Below are positions 35,201 to 50,200 of a DNA stretch of 64,000 nt, one piece after another. The translations under genes and the position numbers were made by a program. This DNA comes from Dermacentor variabilis (lineage: Eukaryota > Arthropoda > Arachnida > Ixodida > Ixodidae): assembly GCF_050947875.1 (NCBI RefSeq), contig NC_134572.1:127348605-127412604 (forward strand). Reading direction: 5' to 3'. Numbering within the stretch: position 1 is the stretch's first letter; each line of letters opens with the position of its first letter. The notes below the pieces were generated by a model. It had not been told where the DNA came from and made no database searches. It saw nothing but the letters and a program-made list of their open reading frames with translations.

Positions 35201-38200
35201 CAACGAAGTGGCGGCTGCAGATTCTTCAGTTTTCGCTTGGTTACCACGGTCCTCCGTCAGGGCTACGCAACGTAATTACAGATGAACAAAATTGCCGCAC
35301 TTTCTCATGCGAGCCGCTGTGCTGCGAGATATGCAAGTAATCCGATTGCACAACAGGTTGAACTCTCTCGCGCTCTTGCCTTTCCCCTTCATACGATCGC
35401 GATGGAAATCGGTAAAACTGAACGTTGTTATTCCGTCCTTCCCGTTCATGGCAATTTACAACACAACAGCAGCGTCGATTGCGGCGTTTATTCGTAGCGC
35501 GCGGAGCTATCGCGGTGGCCGCCGTTTCCGCCGTCAGTCTGAAGAGTGAGCCAGCACGCGCTTTATGGCAGTTCGGCGGCGCGTCCGACTAGCGTAGAAA
35601 TTCATATCTCTCTGTCTGGGTGTTAAATGCGCAAAACACTCGCAATGTGGGCCAAAATCTAGTTAAATCGTTCTTTCGCATTCGCTAGCTGCATTGGCAA
35701 CTTAGCAAGGGAGTCGGGCTTCGCACTGCTTAATTACTGCCTCTTCGCAACGGCAGGTGGCGCTACGCGTCTTGCAAAACTCCAGAGTCTGACGTCCATA
35801 CTGAGCGCCGCGTGGTAACCGGGCAGACGCAGGGACGGAGCGTCTGCCGCGCCTACACCGGAATGGCAGCGGCGCGCGCTCACGCGCACGCGTGAACGCG
35901 TGACGCAAGCAGTTCTTTAGTTGCACCATCTAGGCAGCGTCGCATCGCGGCATTTCACTGAATTAAAGTGCACCAACGGCGCCCATTGGGGAGCAAGCAA
36001 TTGCCCTGGCATCGAAAAAAAAAAGAGGACGCTATGCCCGAAAGCACGTCGATGGGAATGTATCCGTGACGGAAACTTTATCATGGTAAGCACCTTTGGT
36101 TGGAACGTATGTTTCTTACTCATGCGGAGGACATGTTTGCAAATGGCCAATTTAATCTAGGGCTGTTCCTTGGGTCGCAGACTCCTCTCTGCGTTGTATG
36201 TTTATCGCTCCCGTTCAGGTGTGGTATAAGTTGCACCTACTAAAATTTTATTTGAACTTTTATATAGTTTCGTTTTCTGTTTTCCTGTAAGGGCCATACT
36301 ACTTTTAACGTTCTGCCTTTTGCTTATTCACTTGTAAAATGTTTATGAAACCAGGAGTAAATCGCCAATCAGCGAAGCTCTTTTCACCTGGTACGCGATT
36401 AAGTCATTTGATCGGACCATCTACTGGTGGTGCAGAAGAGCTGCTTCCTTATTTTTAGAACGAAGATGGTAAACCGCACAGATCCGTTGATCCGACGTAA
36501 GTACGTACGTTTCTCTCCAAATTGCCAAATTACTTAACACAGTGTGTTGACCGGCAAAGTAGTTCCAGTCAGCTAACCTTTGTTCCGCGTAATAAAAGAA
36601 TAAATTCCGGCACAAAACTAGCGTATTCTAGGTCAGCGCATAGGTGTCACAAAATGACCTGTCAATGGGATAGCGCGTAATATTGAATGACTTATTCGAT
36701 TTTTTCTTAATATCATCGTCATTTTGCAAGCGACAAAGACCATACACTGTCTTCGCCTTCGTGACATTTAGAGGTACGTGCTTTATAGGTGACGAGACCC
36801 TGTGCATGTCATCTGCTACTGCTACTTTCTCGTCATTTAGATACCAGAAAGGTGTTTAGATCAGCGTGCTTTTTTTTTTGAACCATGTCTCGCCGACAAA
36901 GTGCGCACGAGTAAAAGTTCTTACATAATTTTTTACATATACCTAACAGTGAGTCTCATCAGTAAAATGAACTAATTAGTTTTTGTTGTTATAATTAGCA
37001 AGACTGTATCTGAGAGTGTGCCAAAGTTATGAGCGTCGCAAACTAAGAAAATTTACCGGTCGATAGCCACTGTTATTCAAGCGTAACAGTACTTTGAGTA
37101 TGAAAGGTTCATTGCATACAGAAACAGCTGTTGCCCGCGCTCAAACTTGGCGCGGTCACGTTAATGTGCTGAGCACTTAGACATTTGCGGCCTGCACGGT
37201 TGAACCCTCTTTCACAAATTGCTCACCTTTTCTCCCATTTCTTCATCAAACGCATCACCGTGTTCCGCTTGCGGCTGTAGTAGACAACCAGCGGATTCAA
37301 GAAGAAGCGGTCACGCGCAATGTAGAACTCGTGGTCTGGGTAATGCTTGCATAATGCGGCCAGCTTATACATGGCCGTCGTCCGGTCGCTGAGGACAACC
37401 GCCTCTCCCGCCGCTACTTGGTCCAGCACAGCCGCTGAGAAGAGCTGGCGGTACGTCAGGAAGGACGAGGGCTTCAGCATGCGGTACACCCCGCGGTCGT
37501 ACTCGCGCGGTGATATCTGCGCAAAGTCAGCGAGAGCTTACTGTGCGGCTGTTGTAAATATGAGGTAAAATTTTCTGACCTCATGAAAGGTGAGCAGGAA
37601 GAGAGTGTGAAGATTTTTATTTATTTAATTTTTTTAGTTATCAGTGAGAACAGTGTTCTGGACTGATCCCGAGCCTTATTGAATAGTGCGCCGGTCCAAA
37701 TCATAATTTAATAAGGCCCATCCCAGCAACTGTGTAATCTGCACTGCAGAGACTTACGTGCGTCGCATGGTGAGGGTCTCCACGGTCACACGGCGACGTG
37801 GGCACTTGGAAGAGAGAGCAAGGCTCACCATATAGAAACCCGCACTGAGGGAGCATGTGGCATTTGCATTCTTCTTTTCCCGCCGCACTGGGACCGAAAT
37901 GCGTTTTCAAGCTCTAGATAGAGCATCTTGCATGAGAAGTGGGCATTCACTGTGGTGCAAAACGCTGTGCATAACACAAACAGGTGTACGCGGTGCCATG
38001 AAGCTAAATGACCAAACTATTTTGCGATGGGAAAAGAACGTGAAGAGCTCCTCGCGCCTAGTTGTAAATAATATAAATATGCACGCATTGTGAATCTTTG
38101 CATGTCATTTAATTGACAACATTGAACAACTGTTCGCTTAATCCTTTAATGACGGCCCATATAAATACACTAAACAATTTATATTTTCTCTATAATTTTG

Positions 38201-41200
38201 AAAGACATCCAGAATAAGCGTAATCAACAAAAAGTGTTTTGATTAAGCTTCTGCAGCAATGGGGGTGGGGAACACCACGCAGAAAATTGCAAGTGGGCTA
38301 TACCCTGAGCGACGCACGGCTTTGCACAGACAGCTCTCGTCATATGTGAACCATAGGTCTGGTATAGATTTCATTTGCTTTACATCATGTGTGTAAAGCC
38401 ACTGCAGCCGGAGATCTTGCATTCGTATGTCTGCGCTGACCATGCTTTTAAAGAAAAGTCAATTGCGTGTGAAACTTCACGCTTGTCCTGCATTCCGAAT
38501 TCAAACCAAGAAATGACGCTTCCGGCCTCTCACAGCGTCGGCCGACGGCATTTAGCCAGAAATTTTGCACTCAATACCAAATCTCATCAAAAAAAGTTTT
38601 TTTGGTAAGTTTCCTGCAGGCAATACTTATCAATAAAGCGTTGACATGTGTTCTAACAAGTGTGTTATATCTACAGTATATATTCTTTCATCCTATTCAT
38701 TATTCCATGTCTTATATTGTGTTATTTTTGTTCTTGATTTCGTCGTTCTTCATGAGAATTTATTCCTGGTTTGTTGGGCGGTGGCAGGCTTGACAATTAA
38801 AAAATTTCTTCCCTTGAATCTGTCTCTTATGCCAACATCTACTAAATATCATTTGCTGAAATTTATTCTTCTTCTCTAATAACCTGCTACACTACGCGCC
38901 TTTCCATTTGCGTGCCGCCATGCATACTTACTCTATTTCTTCTTTTTTCGGCTTATGAGACTGTTACATCAGGCGATTCGCTTCTAAAATTTCTTTCTCT
39001 CTCGTTTCAGTAGCATTTCTATCGGCGTTACTATAGTTCCTGAATGTTCGGTGTCTCAAGCGGTCTGCCTCATCTATACGGGCACTCAATATTAGACGAA
39101 CCAGAGTTCGGGGCCCTACTGGTTTCAATTCGAATCGACGTGTCACTGAGGATGAGCGCAGTGGAGTGCTCGAATTTTTTGAAGGAATGGCTTTCGTTGG
39201 TACAACGGACCTTCACCTGCTTCAAGAGATCATAACCGTCATAGCGACTCACTCTCTGTGGCGTGGGGCAGCTAAGCCAGACTTCGCGCGCTCGATTCAA
39301 ACTATCATTGGAAGGTACAAACGTACATATAGTTGGATTTCGCTGCTTGCTGAATGCCAGTTTGTTAGTTTCAGTATAGACGCGTGGCGAGCACGTCGCG
39401 ACCTGTCCGCCGCTAAATGCATTTCGCAGCCTATAAATGTTCATCCGGTGCCGGTTTACATATACTATCAGTCCAACCAGAACTACTAAGTAGAGAGGTA
39501 TTGGAAGTTAGTGTGCCACAAAAAGAAACTACAAATAAATTTATGAATTCTATCAGTTTCGCGTGAACATCCCTTAGCGAAGCCCCTCTGGGAGCCAAAG
39601 TGCATTGCGTCTATGGAAAATTTTTATGTGCGAAATGCGCAAGAAACAGTCACTGAAAAGCGATGTCGCCAATACGCAACGATGCAATGAAAGACTTCCC
39701 GTATGAAGCCAGCACGCTACCAGTGCTTTGAATCTGAAGTGTAGGCCTATAAATTCATACCTAAAGGAGCAGCGTGGTAAGTATATCACTGTTTTCGTGG
39801 CCACAGCCTACACACTGCATAGTAGGCACTGGCCATCACATGCCGGTAATAAAGATAGGGCAAACATGCGCTATCGTTTTACGCATATGATAGTGTGCGT
39901 AAATTCGATGACATCGCGCTGCCTACATTGGCCCGCTGATATCATGGCACAAAGGTGGAGCAAGAAATGAGGCCGATATGAGGATAGGAGTGCAGGACAA
40001 ATTTGAGCCTTCCTACAAGCCCACAAAAATATCATTCATTTTATCACATCCTGCCTCAAGGCTCTTCAGAATGATCGCGAATCATTAGAGCTGCGACAGT
40101 TCCTGAATCAAAACTCACCGACAACAGCTTTGGATAAGCGGTTCCTGCCATCATGTACAGGTTTAAGTTGCTGCGCTGAGCCAACTGGGCCGGGGAATCG
40201 ACACGTTGACCTGCCTGCTGGCGCACGGTCAGGGCGGCCTTCATCTTGGCGGTGAAGAGATTGGCGATGACCAGCATCGCTAAGCACCAGAAGGCGAGCA
40301 CGATGCGTGAGGATGAATTCCGAGGTCTTATCGCAGCGGCTGCGTAAAGGAATTGAAAACGTAAGCCTTCGCTGGAAGTGACGTAATGGATTCCGACCTT
40401 TCTAACAGGTCCACGGTAGAGTTTAAAATTCTCTTCACTGCACAAACAGATAAACATTAAAATCCATTATAGCAAACATTTGACTTTATACAGAAGTACG
40501 ACTTTGCCATATTATTGCTATCTGCGTTCCCATAATTTCCCTTTGTCAAAAAGCTCACGCTACTGAGACGGTTGTTCGCGTGCGTGGCTGTGATTATTGG
40601 ACCCGTGTAGCGCTGCACAAGGTGTCGCTGAGACGACGCATGCCCTATTTCTAGACATTGTCCTTAATGCTATCTCATAAACTTGCACCTCCTTACCACA
40701 AGGCCATCCCCATTGGTTAAGAATCGGTCATGTTATGTAGACACCTCATATCCGGTCATTGCCCGAGGTGCGCGTTCTTTTTTGACAGCGGACAGCAACA
40801 TGAACCCAGCTGCAGCATTACAAAGGGAGATCCTCATCCCACAACCTCACCCCCACCCCGAAAGAAACTCGACTCGCTTCAAGGAGGTCTTCGCAACGGT
40901 TTTGTTGTGTTTTACAGCTAGGTGGGTGTAGTCGGACACTTTGCAAGTCAGTAGTCAAGCCTCTGCCACCTCAGGATATCTAAGGTTTGAGGTGGCTGTT
41001 GTCCCAACTGTTGTCACGCTACTCTTGCCAAATCACGGCTTTTATTCATAAGGCAATGAAGTTGTTTGAAGTTTTTGTTCGTCTTGGGTAAAATATCAGA
41101 CCCACACTCAATCGTTTTACATCTGTTGGAAGTTAGTTGAAAGCTACCAGCCGTGTCGGTCGTCTTGTTTCCGTTTTCCTCGTCATGGGTTTTAGAGGTA

Positions 41201-44200
41201 AACATGCGGTATACTACGTACAAACTAGGCCAAGTTCATGACTTTCTAAAGCTGACATGTATGTTTCCACAAATGTTCTAATTTTTGGAAATCGTCTGTA
41301 CCTCAGTGCCAGCGGGATTGCTCTACTATGCGCTGCATTATCATATAACCATCGAATCAGGCTTCGAAAATAAATAAATTTCGACTCTTTCGAAGTACAG
41401 TTATGTTATAGTCACTCTAAATGAGCAAGTTCCTGCATAATATTCTTCAAAATCGAGGAACCAGAAGTATCTTTGCCAGGAGCTTTCAAAATGCTGTCTG
41501 TGTCACTAATTGTGTTCAAATTTGTCTTTGATCATGGCGTGAGCCTCCTACGCGAGAAAATTGGTACGTGTACGATAAGCGTTCATAATACACAAGCCGC
41601 GGTTGCTTAGTGCCTATGGTGTTGGACTGCTAAGCACGAGGAATCGAATCCCGGCCACGGGGGCCGCGTCTTGAGGGGCGAAATGCGAAAACAACCATGT
41701 ACTTAGATTTAGGTGCACATTAAAGAACACCAGGTGGTCCAAACTTCCGGAGTCCCCCACTACGACTTGCCTCATAATCAGATCTTGGTTTTGGCTCGTA
41801 AAACCCCACAATTTAATTTTTTAGCGTAGATTATGTGATCGGCGCGTGTACAAATAGAGCATTGGTACGTCCAAGAGAATACTGAACCGTCTGTAATGTA
41901 GTATTCTGTCTCTTCTAACAATCTCTTGTCGTGCGCACAATTGTTACGATGCATGAGTTGCTAGAGGAAAGAGTAAGTTACGACCTAACTTAGCAATACT
42001 GACCACTCCGGCCACCATTGCCACTATTATGTCAAGTGGAGGTGGAGGGGGGTGGAGGTAGTTAAAATGTGGGTGCCATCCCAGTAAATGTTGTTAGGCG
42101 TTCGACGACCTGTATATGAAATTCCAGAATGATCGCGCCACCTCAAGCGGTGACAGTGCCTCCGAAGCTCTCTCCTTGTTATTTAGATACACAGAGTTGT
42201 GCGATTGCTCCATCACTTTAACCTTGTCTGCCCTTAGCATCACGACGAACCACCGTTGACTTGCCGTTGTACCATTGTAACTGTAAATCTTAACTAATAC
42301 GCAGTTCCCAGACCAAGCGTTTTCTTACAGAGCATGGTTTTGTTCATGGCGGTGTGCATGGCGGTGTGCATGGCGGTGTGCATGGCGGTGTGCATGGCTC
42401 TGCTTGAATTTATCTTTCCCTGAAAAACATTTGTACTGTTCTACCTTATCGAGGGCCCTCGCTTGAGCCAATTCTCTTTCTTTCTGGCGCAAGCGATTCT
42501 TGTTTCTGTCACACCCAACTATTTTTTGTCATCCCAGCGAGAAAACGGCAGCCCACAAAATTTACCTCTGAACTAAATCTTCTTAAGTAAGTAATATTAA
42601 GACAGATACGGGATATGCTCTTGCAGTTACCAAAGGCAAGGTACGACGAAAGATTGATACCATAGACGCAAAACAAAACATGCACCTGCCTTCAAGAAAC
42701 ACGCTTGCCAAGAGACGAAATGTGTTCTCCTTTAACCTGAAGAGAAACGGGAAGCGAGAGCCCGGCGCCAGAGACAGGATGACTGCGAACAGAATGAGGG
42801 ATGCAAGAATGGCCACCCAGACCTGGAATAATAAAGAATAGAGACAGAAGAAAACAGCATCAGAATTTCGTCATATAATGTACATAGGTGTATAACAAAA
42901 TGAAATGCTTCCTAAGAGCCCAACATCATAGCGCAAAAAGGGAACGTCCCCCCATATGATGTTTTCTGCAATACTGCTAATATAATTGAGAGCATTTTAG
43001 CTGTCGGCCAAGAAACGTCGATGATTTTTCGCTGCGAAATAAAACAACATAATAACAACCATCCATTTTGAGGCAATGTAAAAGAATTAGGTTGATTAAC
43101 AACATACGTGTGCATTCATTTAGTCGAACATTCTGATCAATCGGCTCTCTGACATCTTCCAATTTTCAGTGACGATGACTTTGACAATGCTTTTAGTTCT
43201 CGCCTACGCAAAAAAAATTAAAAGCTAGTGCGCTAAAATCTTTTGAGTGGTTCTAAGATGACCAAATTTACATAATCAGATTTAACACTTCTCTGCGAAA
43301 AATGATATACTGACAAGTGTGGTAAACTCACTAAATATGGTAGCACTTTGTAAAGAACATCATAGTTTTTTACGGTGCATATTTCTTATTTCTTCGATCG
43401 ATCCCGTCGAAAACTGGAAAATTGAGGGCGCATAAAGTCAGGTTCTTTCAGAACAACTTTAGTGTGGAGGCCTCTTTTTCGTTTCTCTAGATATTTAGTG
43501 TGTCCCAAGATTCTTTTAGCAAAATCGCGGATTATTAATTTCGCAAAACAAATGTAGTTCACAATAACCCACAATCTGATAAGCTAGAATACTGTGCAGT
43601 AACCACAGATATTGGAAACTTTATTCTTGAGGGTAGGAGGCACAGTAATTTGCCGCATGCTAAAATTTATCTTCAAGCAATGTCTTACGCACTGATGTCG
43701 GGTCTGCTTGCGTCCAGCCAGAGTGAACATAGTCCTAGCGTATTGAATAAGTTGACGAGCGACTAGGCACTAGATGCGTTTTAATATAGGCAAGCCGTTA
43801 GTGTAAAGGAATAAAAATCTAAAGCAGCATACTCGTGAACAGGGCGAAATAGGGCGTAATATGCCTGCAAGTTCGTATTTGAGGCAAGCTGCTTGACTTT
43901 TGTGCTCGCGATACATTGCTGCTGTGGTATACACGTCAGCATGTGCGTGTCCCTCAAAAATGTGTTTAAGACCGTGCCTTATTTTATTTCCATTGAATAA
44001 AGTTTTACTCTCTCTCTCTCACGAACAGAAGGGAATTTCTGCAAAGTGTGGTTCCCGAGCAAAGTAAATATAACGACGAGGGTTATTTTCGTTTCTACAG
44101 TAATTTAAACTTTATTGGCTAATTGATTTCCATCCTTCCGTTTTTACAATAGCATTGGGGCTTAGGAAAATGTTCGTTCAGCACTAATGAGGAAAGCACT

Positions 44201-47200
44201 CTTGATAAAACAACAATCTCGTCTAAAAATAGTTTTCCTAACATCATTATTTTCGACGAAACCTACTTATCTCTAAAATTAAGCTTTTTCAACACGTCGC
44301 TTTGAAATACTAAAGTTTTATGATTTTGGCAATTTTTAATGTTCTTAAAGGCTGTGAGCAAGGTACAGGCCCACTACGCTTGTATAAGGCTTGTACTATG
44401 CTTGTACTTTGAGGGCTGGTTTAAATAAAGAAAAACGTAATTTTAAATATTTATGAATTTCTCTGTTAGGTTTGTGTAGCTAGGCGAAGTTTAGTAGAAG
44501 TTTAAAAAGAATGGGTGGGTAAATTGAAGATATGAACGACCTTCTAGGGTATCTCTTCGTTCGCTTAAAATTGACCCCGCATAAAAAAAAAAAACACCGG
44601 CGACGATTTTCTATAGGAGACGACAAGCAAAAGAACTTTTATTTATGTTTATCTTTTCATAAAAATTAGACTTTGGACATTTTCAGCCAAATTTGTATAG
44701 CGTAGATCTGTATGCTTTTCAGTAGTTCGCCTCAAAAGTTACCGGCCTTTTATTAATTTTTTGCGCTTATGCGTATGTTTTGTGTCTTACTGTTTCCACA
44801 TGCAAAGGGCCACATTGCTTGTAATGTGTAACCATTACGAATACCGCTCACAAGGACCGCTTAATTCCCGTCATTTTGACACCAGTACGCACCTCTGTGC
44901 CGAACACAGAGAAGGAGCTGGTGATGCTTGTCTGCTGCACGCTGTCCTTGCTGAAGGCTCCCACGATGATAAAGTCTTCGTACCACACGGGGCAGCTGGG
45001 TTCCGCCAACTCGTTCCGCTCGGCGGTTGGGCTATACAGCACGAAGGACACGTCGCACTCCTGGACAGTGCCGAGGGGGCAGTTAAAAGTTAATAAATTC
45101 GGCATCTTGGTGAACTAAAATTAAAGATGTGTGCTATAGTTGGTAAGGTATAATCTTTAATTCCCATTGACATAATGCAAGGGCAACGAAAGACGGAGAA
45201 GCATAACTAACACATATGCTAAGTTGGAAGTCAAGTTCATATGATGCCTTTTTCTTTGTTTTTATGGTTTGCGTGCAAATAGGAGAGAGATATTGAAATA
45301 TCGGGGGGAGGGGGCTTAATGAGTGAGGATGAGGAGGACGTATAAAAGTAATACGGATCGATGTAAAAAAATAATTATGATCCATTCCACTCTGTGAAGG
45401 TGGATGACGAGCCAAGCTGTTTAGCACACGACTCAGAGGTGACACAGAATTTTGAGCAAACATACGAACTCATTTACCGTGATTTATACATGCATTCGCG
45501 TGGACGACAGCACCGCCGCCCCAAGGAGCCGGAGGAAACTAGACATACATGCCATTTCGACGGGACCGCCACCACCAGAAAGCGGAAGGAAGAGAAAGTA
45601 GACACGCAAGCGCTTAGAACACCGACAAAGAGAGGGCAGTGCGAACGTAGACATGACCTCCGCGCGTCAATGTGTAGTATCCGTTCTGATCAGCTTAATA
45701 CCTGATTCGATTCTATTTTGACCCAAGCATTAAAGGTTTTTTTTTTGCAAGTTGGTGGAGTGCTAGAAGCCTCCTTCATCTCCGCCTCCACATGCATCGA
45801 AGCAGCCAGCAGGATCCTGGAGACACCGATGTCACCCAGGTACGCCCAGTTTTCAGTCATTTCGAGCAAGTTTTCCCATCACCACGTAGCCACCGAGCTA
45901 GGCCTAACGACTCGGGCTCCCCCGCCCCTGACTGCGAAGACGCCCGCCGGCCAACCTCTCAACATGGTGCTGCCTGAACAACGCGGCTACGACCCCAAGA
46001 CTCTGTCGTGGTCATGTATCCCTGCAAGCCAGCTAGAGGACGGCCCACTCACCATTTCGGCAGAGCGAGCCCCCATTTTTCAAGTCGTCGAGAGCCGGCG
46101 TCGCCGTAGGCACAACGCACGAGGAGCGGCCACTACCAAGACTCCTCTTAACAATTCAGCCACGGGAGACGCTCGCGCTCCGTCTTCTAAAGCTCCACGG
46201 AGGACTTCTTCACCAGTCTCCAAGTGGACGCCAAAGCCAACGGTCAGTATGAATCCTGACTACGTGATCGTGCTCAGGCCGCGCACTAATGTTGCCCTCA
46301 AGACAGCCTTTCAGCGAAATGAACTCGGCGTTGCCATTTCCCAATTCATCGATGGGCAGTACATGAATGCCATCGCCATTTCTCCCAATTGGGAACAAAA
46401 CATCAACGTCTGTGGCACGCAGAACCTTCAGATAGTTAAAACGCTGCTAACGAATTTTCAACTTAACACCAGCAAAGGACCACTCCCGCTACACGGACAC
46501 GTTAAGCTCACCGGTGACGTGTGTCGCGGTGTGATTTCTCTGCATAACCTTAAAACAAGTGAATCCCTGAAACATACAGTGCCGTGATGCGTTGGTGAAT
46601 AAGTCCACGTGCGCAAGCAGGGAAACTCAAACGTGGCTGTGCTGACTTTCGCGGGACGTAACGTTCCGCGTTACGTCCACTACAACGCAGAACCCACTCC
46701 CGTCAAGGAGTGCAAGAAGACAGTGCCAGCGTGCTACCGTCGCGGCACACTGGGACACCGGCGGACAACTGCGACAACCCGATTAACGCAAGAAGCGGCC
46801 TTTGTGGCCAAAACGTCGCCGGCGGCGTTGGGTGCGCTTTGACTTGGCTGGCTTAGGAAAAGGACCTGTTCTATCTTACACAGGAGCCGCTTGACCAAGT
46901 TAATCGCGTGCTGGCTTAGCTGGCTGGCGTTATGCTAACACACAGTTCAGGTCGAGTTTGCGTGTTCGCCCAAGGATTAATTTACCTACACAAATTGATA
47001 GAATTGCCTACTAAAGTGCAAGCATTGTTTGGCTCCGCTGTGGCTTCGTTTTTGTTTACTGGTGCTTACTTGCCTTCTCTAGCTTATGCACGTCTACCCG
47101 TGGCCTTCCCGGTGGGAAAGAATGCAGGCTTTATTAGGCAACTCTCACATTTTCTCGCCGCATCAGACTCCTTCAATGCAATTGTACCAATTAGGCGGGA

Positions 47201-50200
47201 ACGCCGGTCACAAGCGGGCGCCTAGGCGGAATGGAGCGGTCGAACGGAAACACCCGCTGCCGCAGTCGTGCGTCAGGTGTTGCGTGAGTGGAGACCCAAA
47301 TAGGTGGCTTTGGGAGAGCGCATCGCAGCGATGCCATGTCACCCTCGCTGTCGCTCTTGCAAGCATGTGTTATGCATGCGTTCCTAATCCACGCAAGTTC
47401 TCGCTTGCATTCTGACTGCGCCTGGATAAGGCCCAACGGAAACGCGCCAAGCGGCTCAAAGCGCTTGCTTGCCCATAACTTGGAGGACACTCAGCAGCGG
47501 TTAATTGGACATTAGGCCACACCCAAACTTCACTTGATCCACCCCAAATTTTAATTTGGCTCACCCCCTAAGTTAACTATGCCCACCCACCAACTTCAAG
47601 TTGACCTACCAGAAAATTTCAGTCGGCCTACCCCCAGATTAACTTAGCCCATTCCCGAGTTTAAGTTGGCCCACCCAGAAATTTAAGTTGGCCCACCCCA
47701 AAATTTTCTTTCCACTGCTCGCGTGTTCGTCGTCGTCTTGTTCCACAGCTGGCTGGCTCTATCTCGAAAGCGATCGTCTTACGCGAAGGACGAAAAGACG
47801 GACAGTTTTCTCGTTGGGTAGCCATAGAATTGCTTATACATTTAAAATATTCAGATCCAATGCACATTTCAGAATCTTTGTGATGCGAAGCTTCAGTGAA
47901 GCGGTTGATGGTAAGCTATAAATTTTTCCATTAGGCTCCTGGGTTTTAACGTTAAGAAAACTGGCTAGGGCGCATGAGATCTCGCGTACACGTGCTACGC
48001 ATTCGGATAACTCATATTGCCTGCGTTTCTTCAAATGTACCACTCACTTCTTGGTCAATCTCCCGTTGTCAGTATGTACCATATTACGGAAATTACGAAG
48101 AACTCGGAGATTTTGCACGGTAGAAGTATATACGCGCGATGATGGTTTAATCCTCTGATGCTGGTGCCAAAGGAGGCAAGGATCAGCTGCCAATACATTT
48201 TATTTTTCAGACTTCCACAGCTTTATACTGTGTAAACATTGTGTATGCGTTCCCGTATTGTGTTAACAAGTGAGTCCTGTTTCGTTATCTGTCGTTCAAT
48301 AAAGACAAGTGATTGTGGTCTAACGGTGGCAGCATCGGGCTGCTGTGCTTTTAACCGATGTTCGAACTTGGCATAGGGCACGTAATTTCTTTAAGGCGGA
48401 GATACAGTCCTCCGTTTCCAGCGTTCCAGGCAGCGGCAGGCAAAGTCAGGTACGCCACGTCGTTGGCACGAGGATTGACGTAAATGCGCTCCCTGTACAG
48501 GCCCTTATAGTGATTGCAGAGTTCCCAGAAGAGTTCTGGTCAAGCCCTATGAAGGAACACAAGTTACAATAGCCTGTAGATTTATAGAACTCTCATGCTG
48601 GCACCAGTCATGCTGCACAGTTGGAGTGTTTCTACAAGTCAACTTTATTGTGAATTCTACAAAAGAAATCCATAACATGAACTTGACGAGTGGCGCACAT
48701 TTATCTGAACATATGAACAACACGTGCCCACAGTATACTATGCAACGAAATACCTTTTTCTTTGCTAACAAAATGCAGGACAGGAAATTGTCTGGGGTCT
48801 TCAACACACTGCTGTCACACAGTGGAGGGAATGGTATATAGTTCGGCACGCTGAACGTGATTTGCAGCAGAGTGGAGAGCAGCTGTTGCCGCAGTGCATG
48901 CACAAAAGTGCGTGGCCAACGGGAGCTTTTTGATTAGTGAAGGCACAAACTGTCAACGCTGCTTTTATTGCACACGAACTGTAGACCAGCATGATTCGGG
49001 CCATCCAGCCTAAAAGTCGCGAGTCCAAGCCCCGGCTAGTCAGCCACTGTTACGGTTGGCGTCTAGCAACCCGTGCAAAAAGGACTCTCGTCCACCATGC
49101 CTCATAGAAACGAAGTTTGACTTCCTAATTCGCCATGGTTATCTCTAGTGTATGTCGGTCTGGCGGAAGCCCCGCAGTGTTTACAGGCCCCTTTTGTGTG
49201 TGTGCGAATTTAGAGGGACAATTTCTTCCAACTATCAAGCTCTACAGGAGAACTTACACGAACCAGCAACGCGCAAAAGAGAAGGGTAAGCGTCTACGTC
49301 TAGCTCGTCGCATATCGCAGAAGCGGTTGATGGTCAGGGCTCTCGTGGATTTGTTGTATCAGAATCACGCAAAAAGTAAGTAATGACCAGACAAGGTGGC
49401 GTCCAGCCCACTCGCTACCGACCGGATGGGTAACTATTTCTGATCCATTCGTCCTGTTTCACGGTAAGCTAATGCTGCAGTAGAATTTCGCTTCTCTTCA
49501 TCTCACTTCGGGAGCAATGTGAGGGCGTTATTTTTGTGTTATTTTCGTGATTGGTTCTCCAAATCCAGGGGTGTAGCTGTGACGGCTAACATGGTATAGT
49601 AATGTTTTGCTTATATCTCGCGGCTCGTACTCATAGTTCGAATGGACCTAAAATCCGGTAAGCAGAGCGAACAGACGCTAAAAGTGAACTTCACTACCAC
49701 GTTTCTGCAGTTCTTCGAACGCTATTGCATCAGTTCTGGACATGTACCAAGTAAGCCAAACCTGAGTACTAGTGCTGAAACTTACTACAATATACACAAA
49801 AATCATGGCGAATTCTGTCCATTTGAATTCTCTTTTGGTCTTACAAGCTTAACCTAATACGACTGAAAAGCTCGTCGAATTTAGTTAACGAACGATTCCG
49901 TCAAAGCACTTCCATGAATATTGCTCAACGCTAAACATGCCTTTGGTCATCTCGGCCATGACCACGATGGCGAAGGGGGTTGGGGTAGACCCGGTAGAGA
50001 AATTTTAAAAAGCCTAAGCTCCCATGCCTAATTTCGAAGCAGCTGGAAGCGGTGTTAGCGGAAACGCTACAAGCACCGGTTGCAGAAAAACGCTCCATCG
50101 AAGTCAGATAACTCAAGTGACAGAGTTCGATAGCACCACCGCAGGAAGTGACAGGCGGGGGGCTTTCAAAATGAGTAAGGAATGCTACGCCCACGTTAGG

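Larger units (their letters stand above)
29284..37226 (-). other. IR intron 9 (7.9 kb) and its contents
   Basis: The largest intron. It holds dispersed repeat B copy 2 (29690-30360), a diverged SINE (30500-30692), a full SINE (32081-32334) and an I-like LINE remnant (32560-33580). A GC-rich block at 35500-35900 and the 33590-37226 stretch otherwise show nothing I can name. Confidence 0.5.
40327..42685 (-). other. IR intron 7 (2.4 kb) and its contents
   Basis: Contains a tRNA-SINE (41596-41822, antisense to the receptor) and a 12-bp minisatellite (42345-42397). The rest is unremarkable. Confidence 0.45.

Noticed and set aside
39070..39489. Overlapping ORFs of 124 and 107 codons on opposite strands
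   Set aside because: No recognised motif on either strand; both lie inside intron 8 and are compatible with chance.
49931..50194. Possible receptor exon reading FAIVVMAEMTKGMFS on the minus strand
   Set aside because: No acceptor lies between the upstream in-frame stop and the reading, there is no usable donor, and exons 5 and 6 already join in phase without it.
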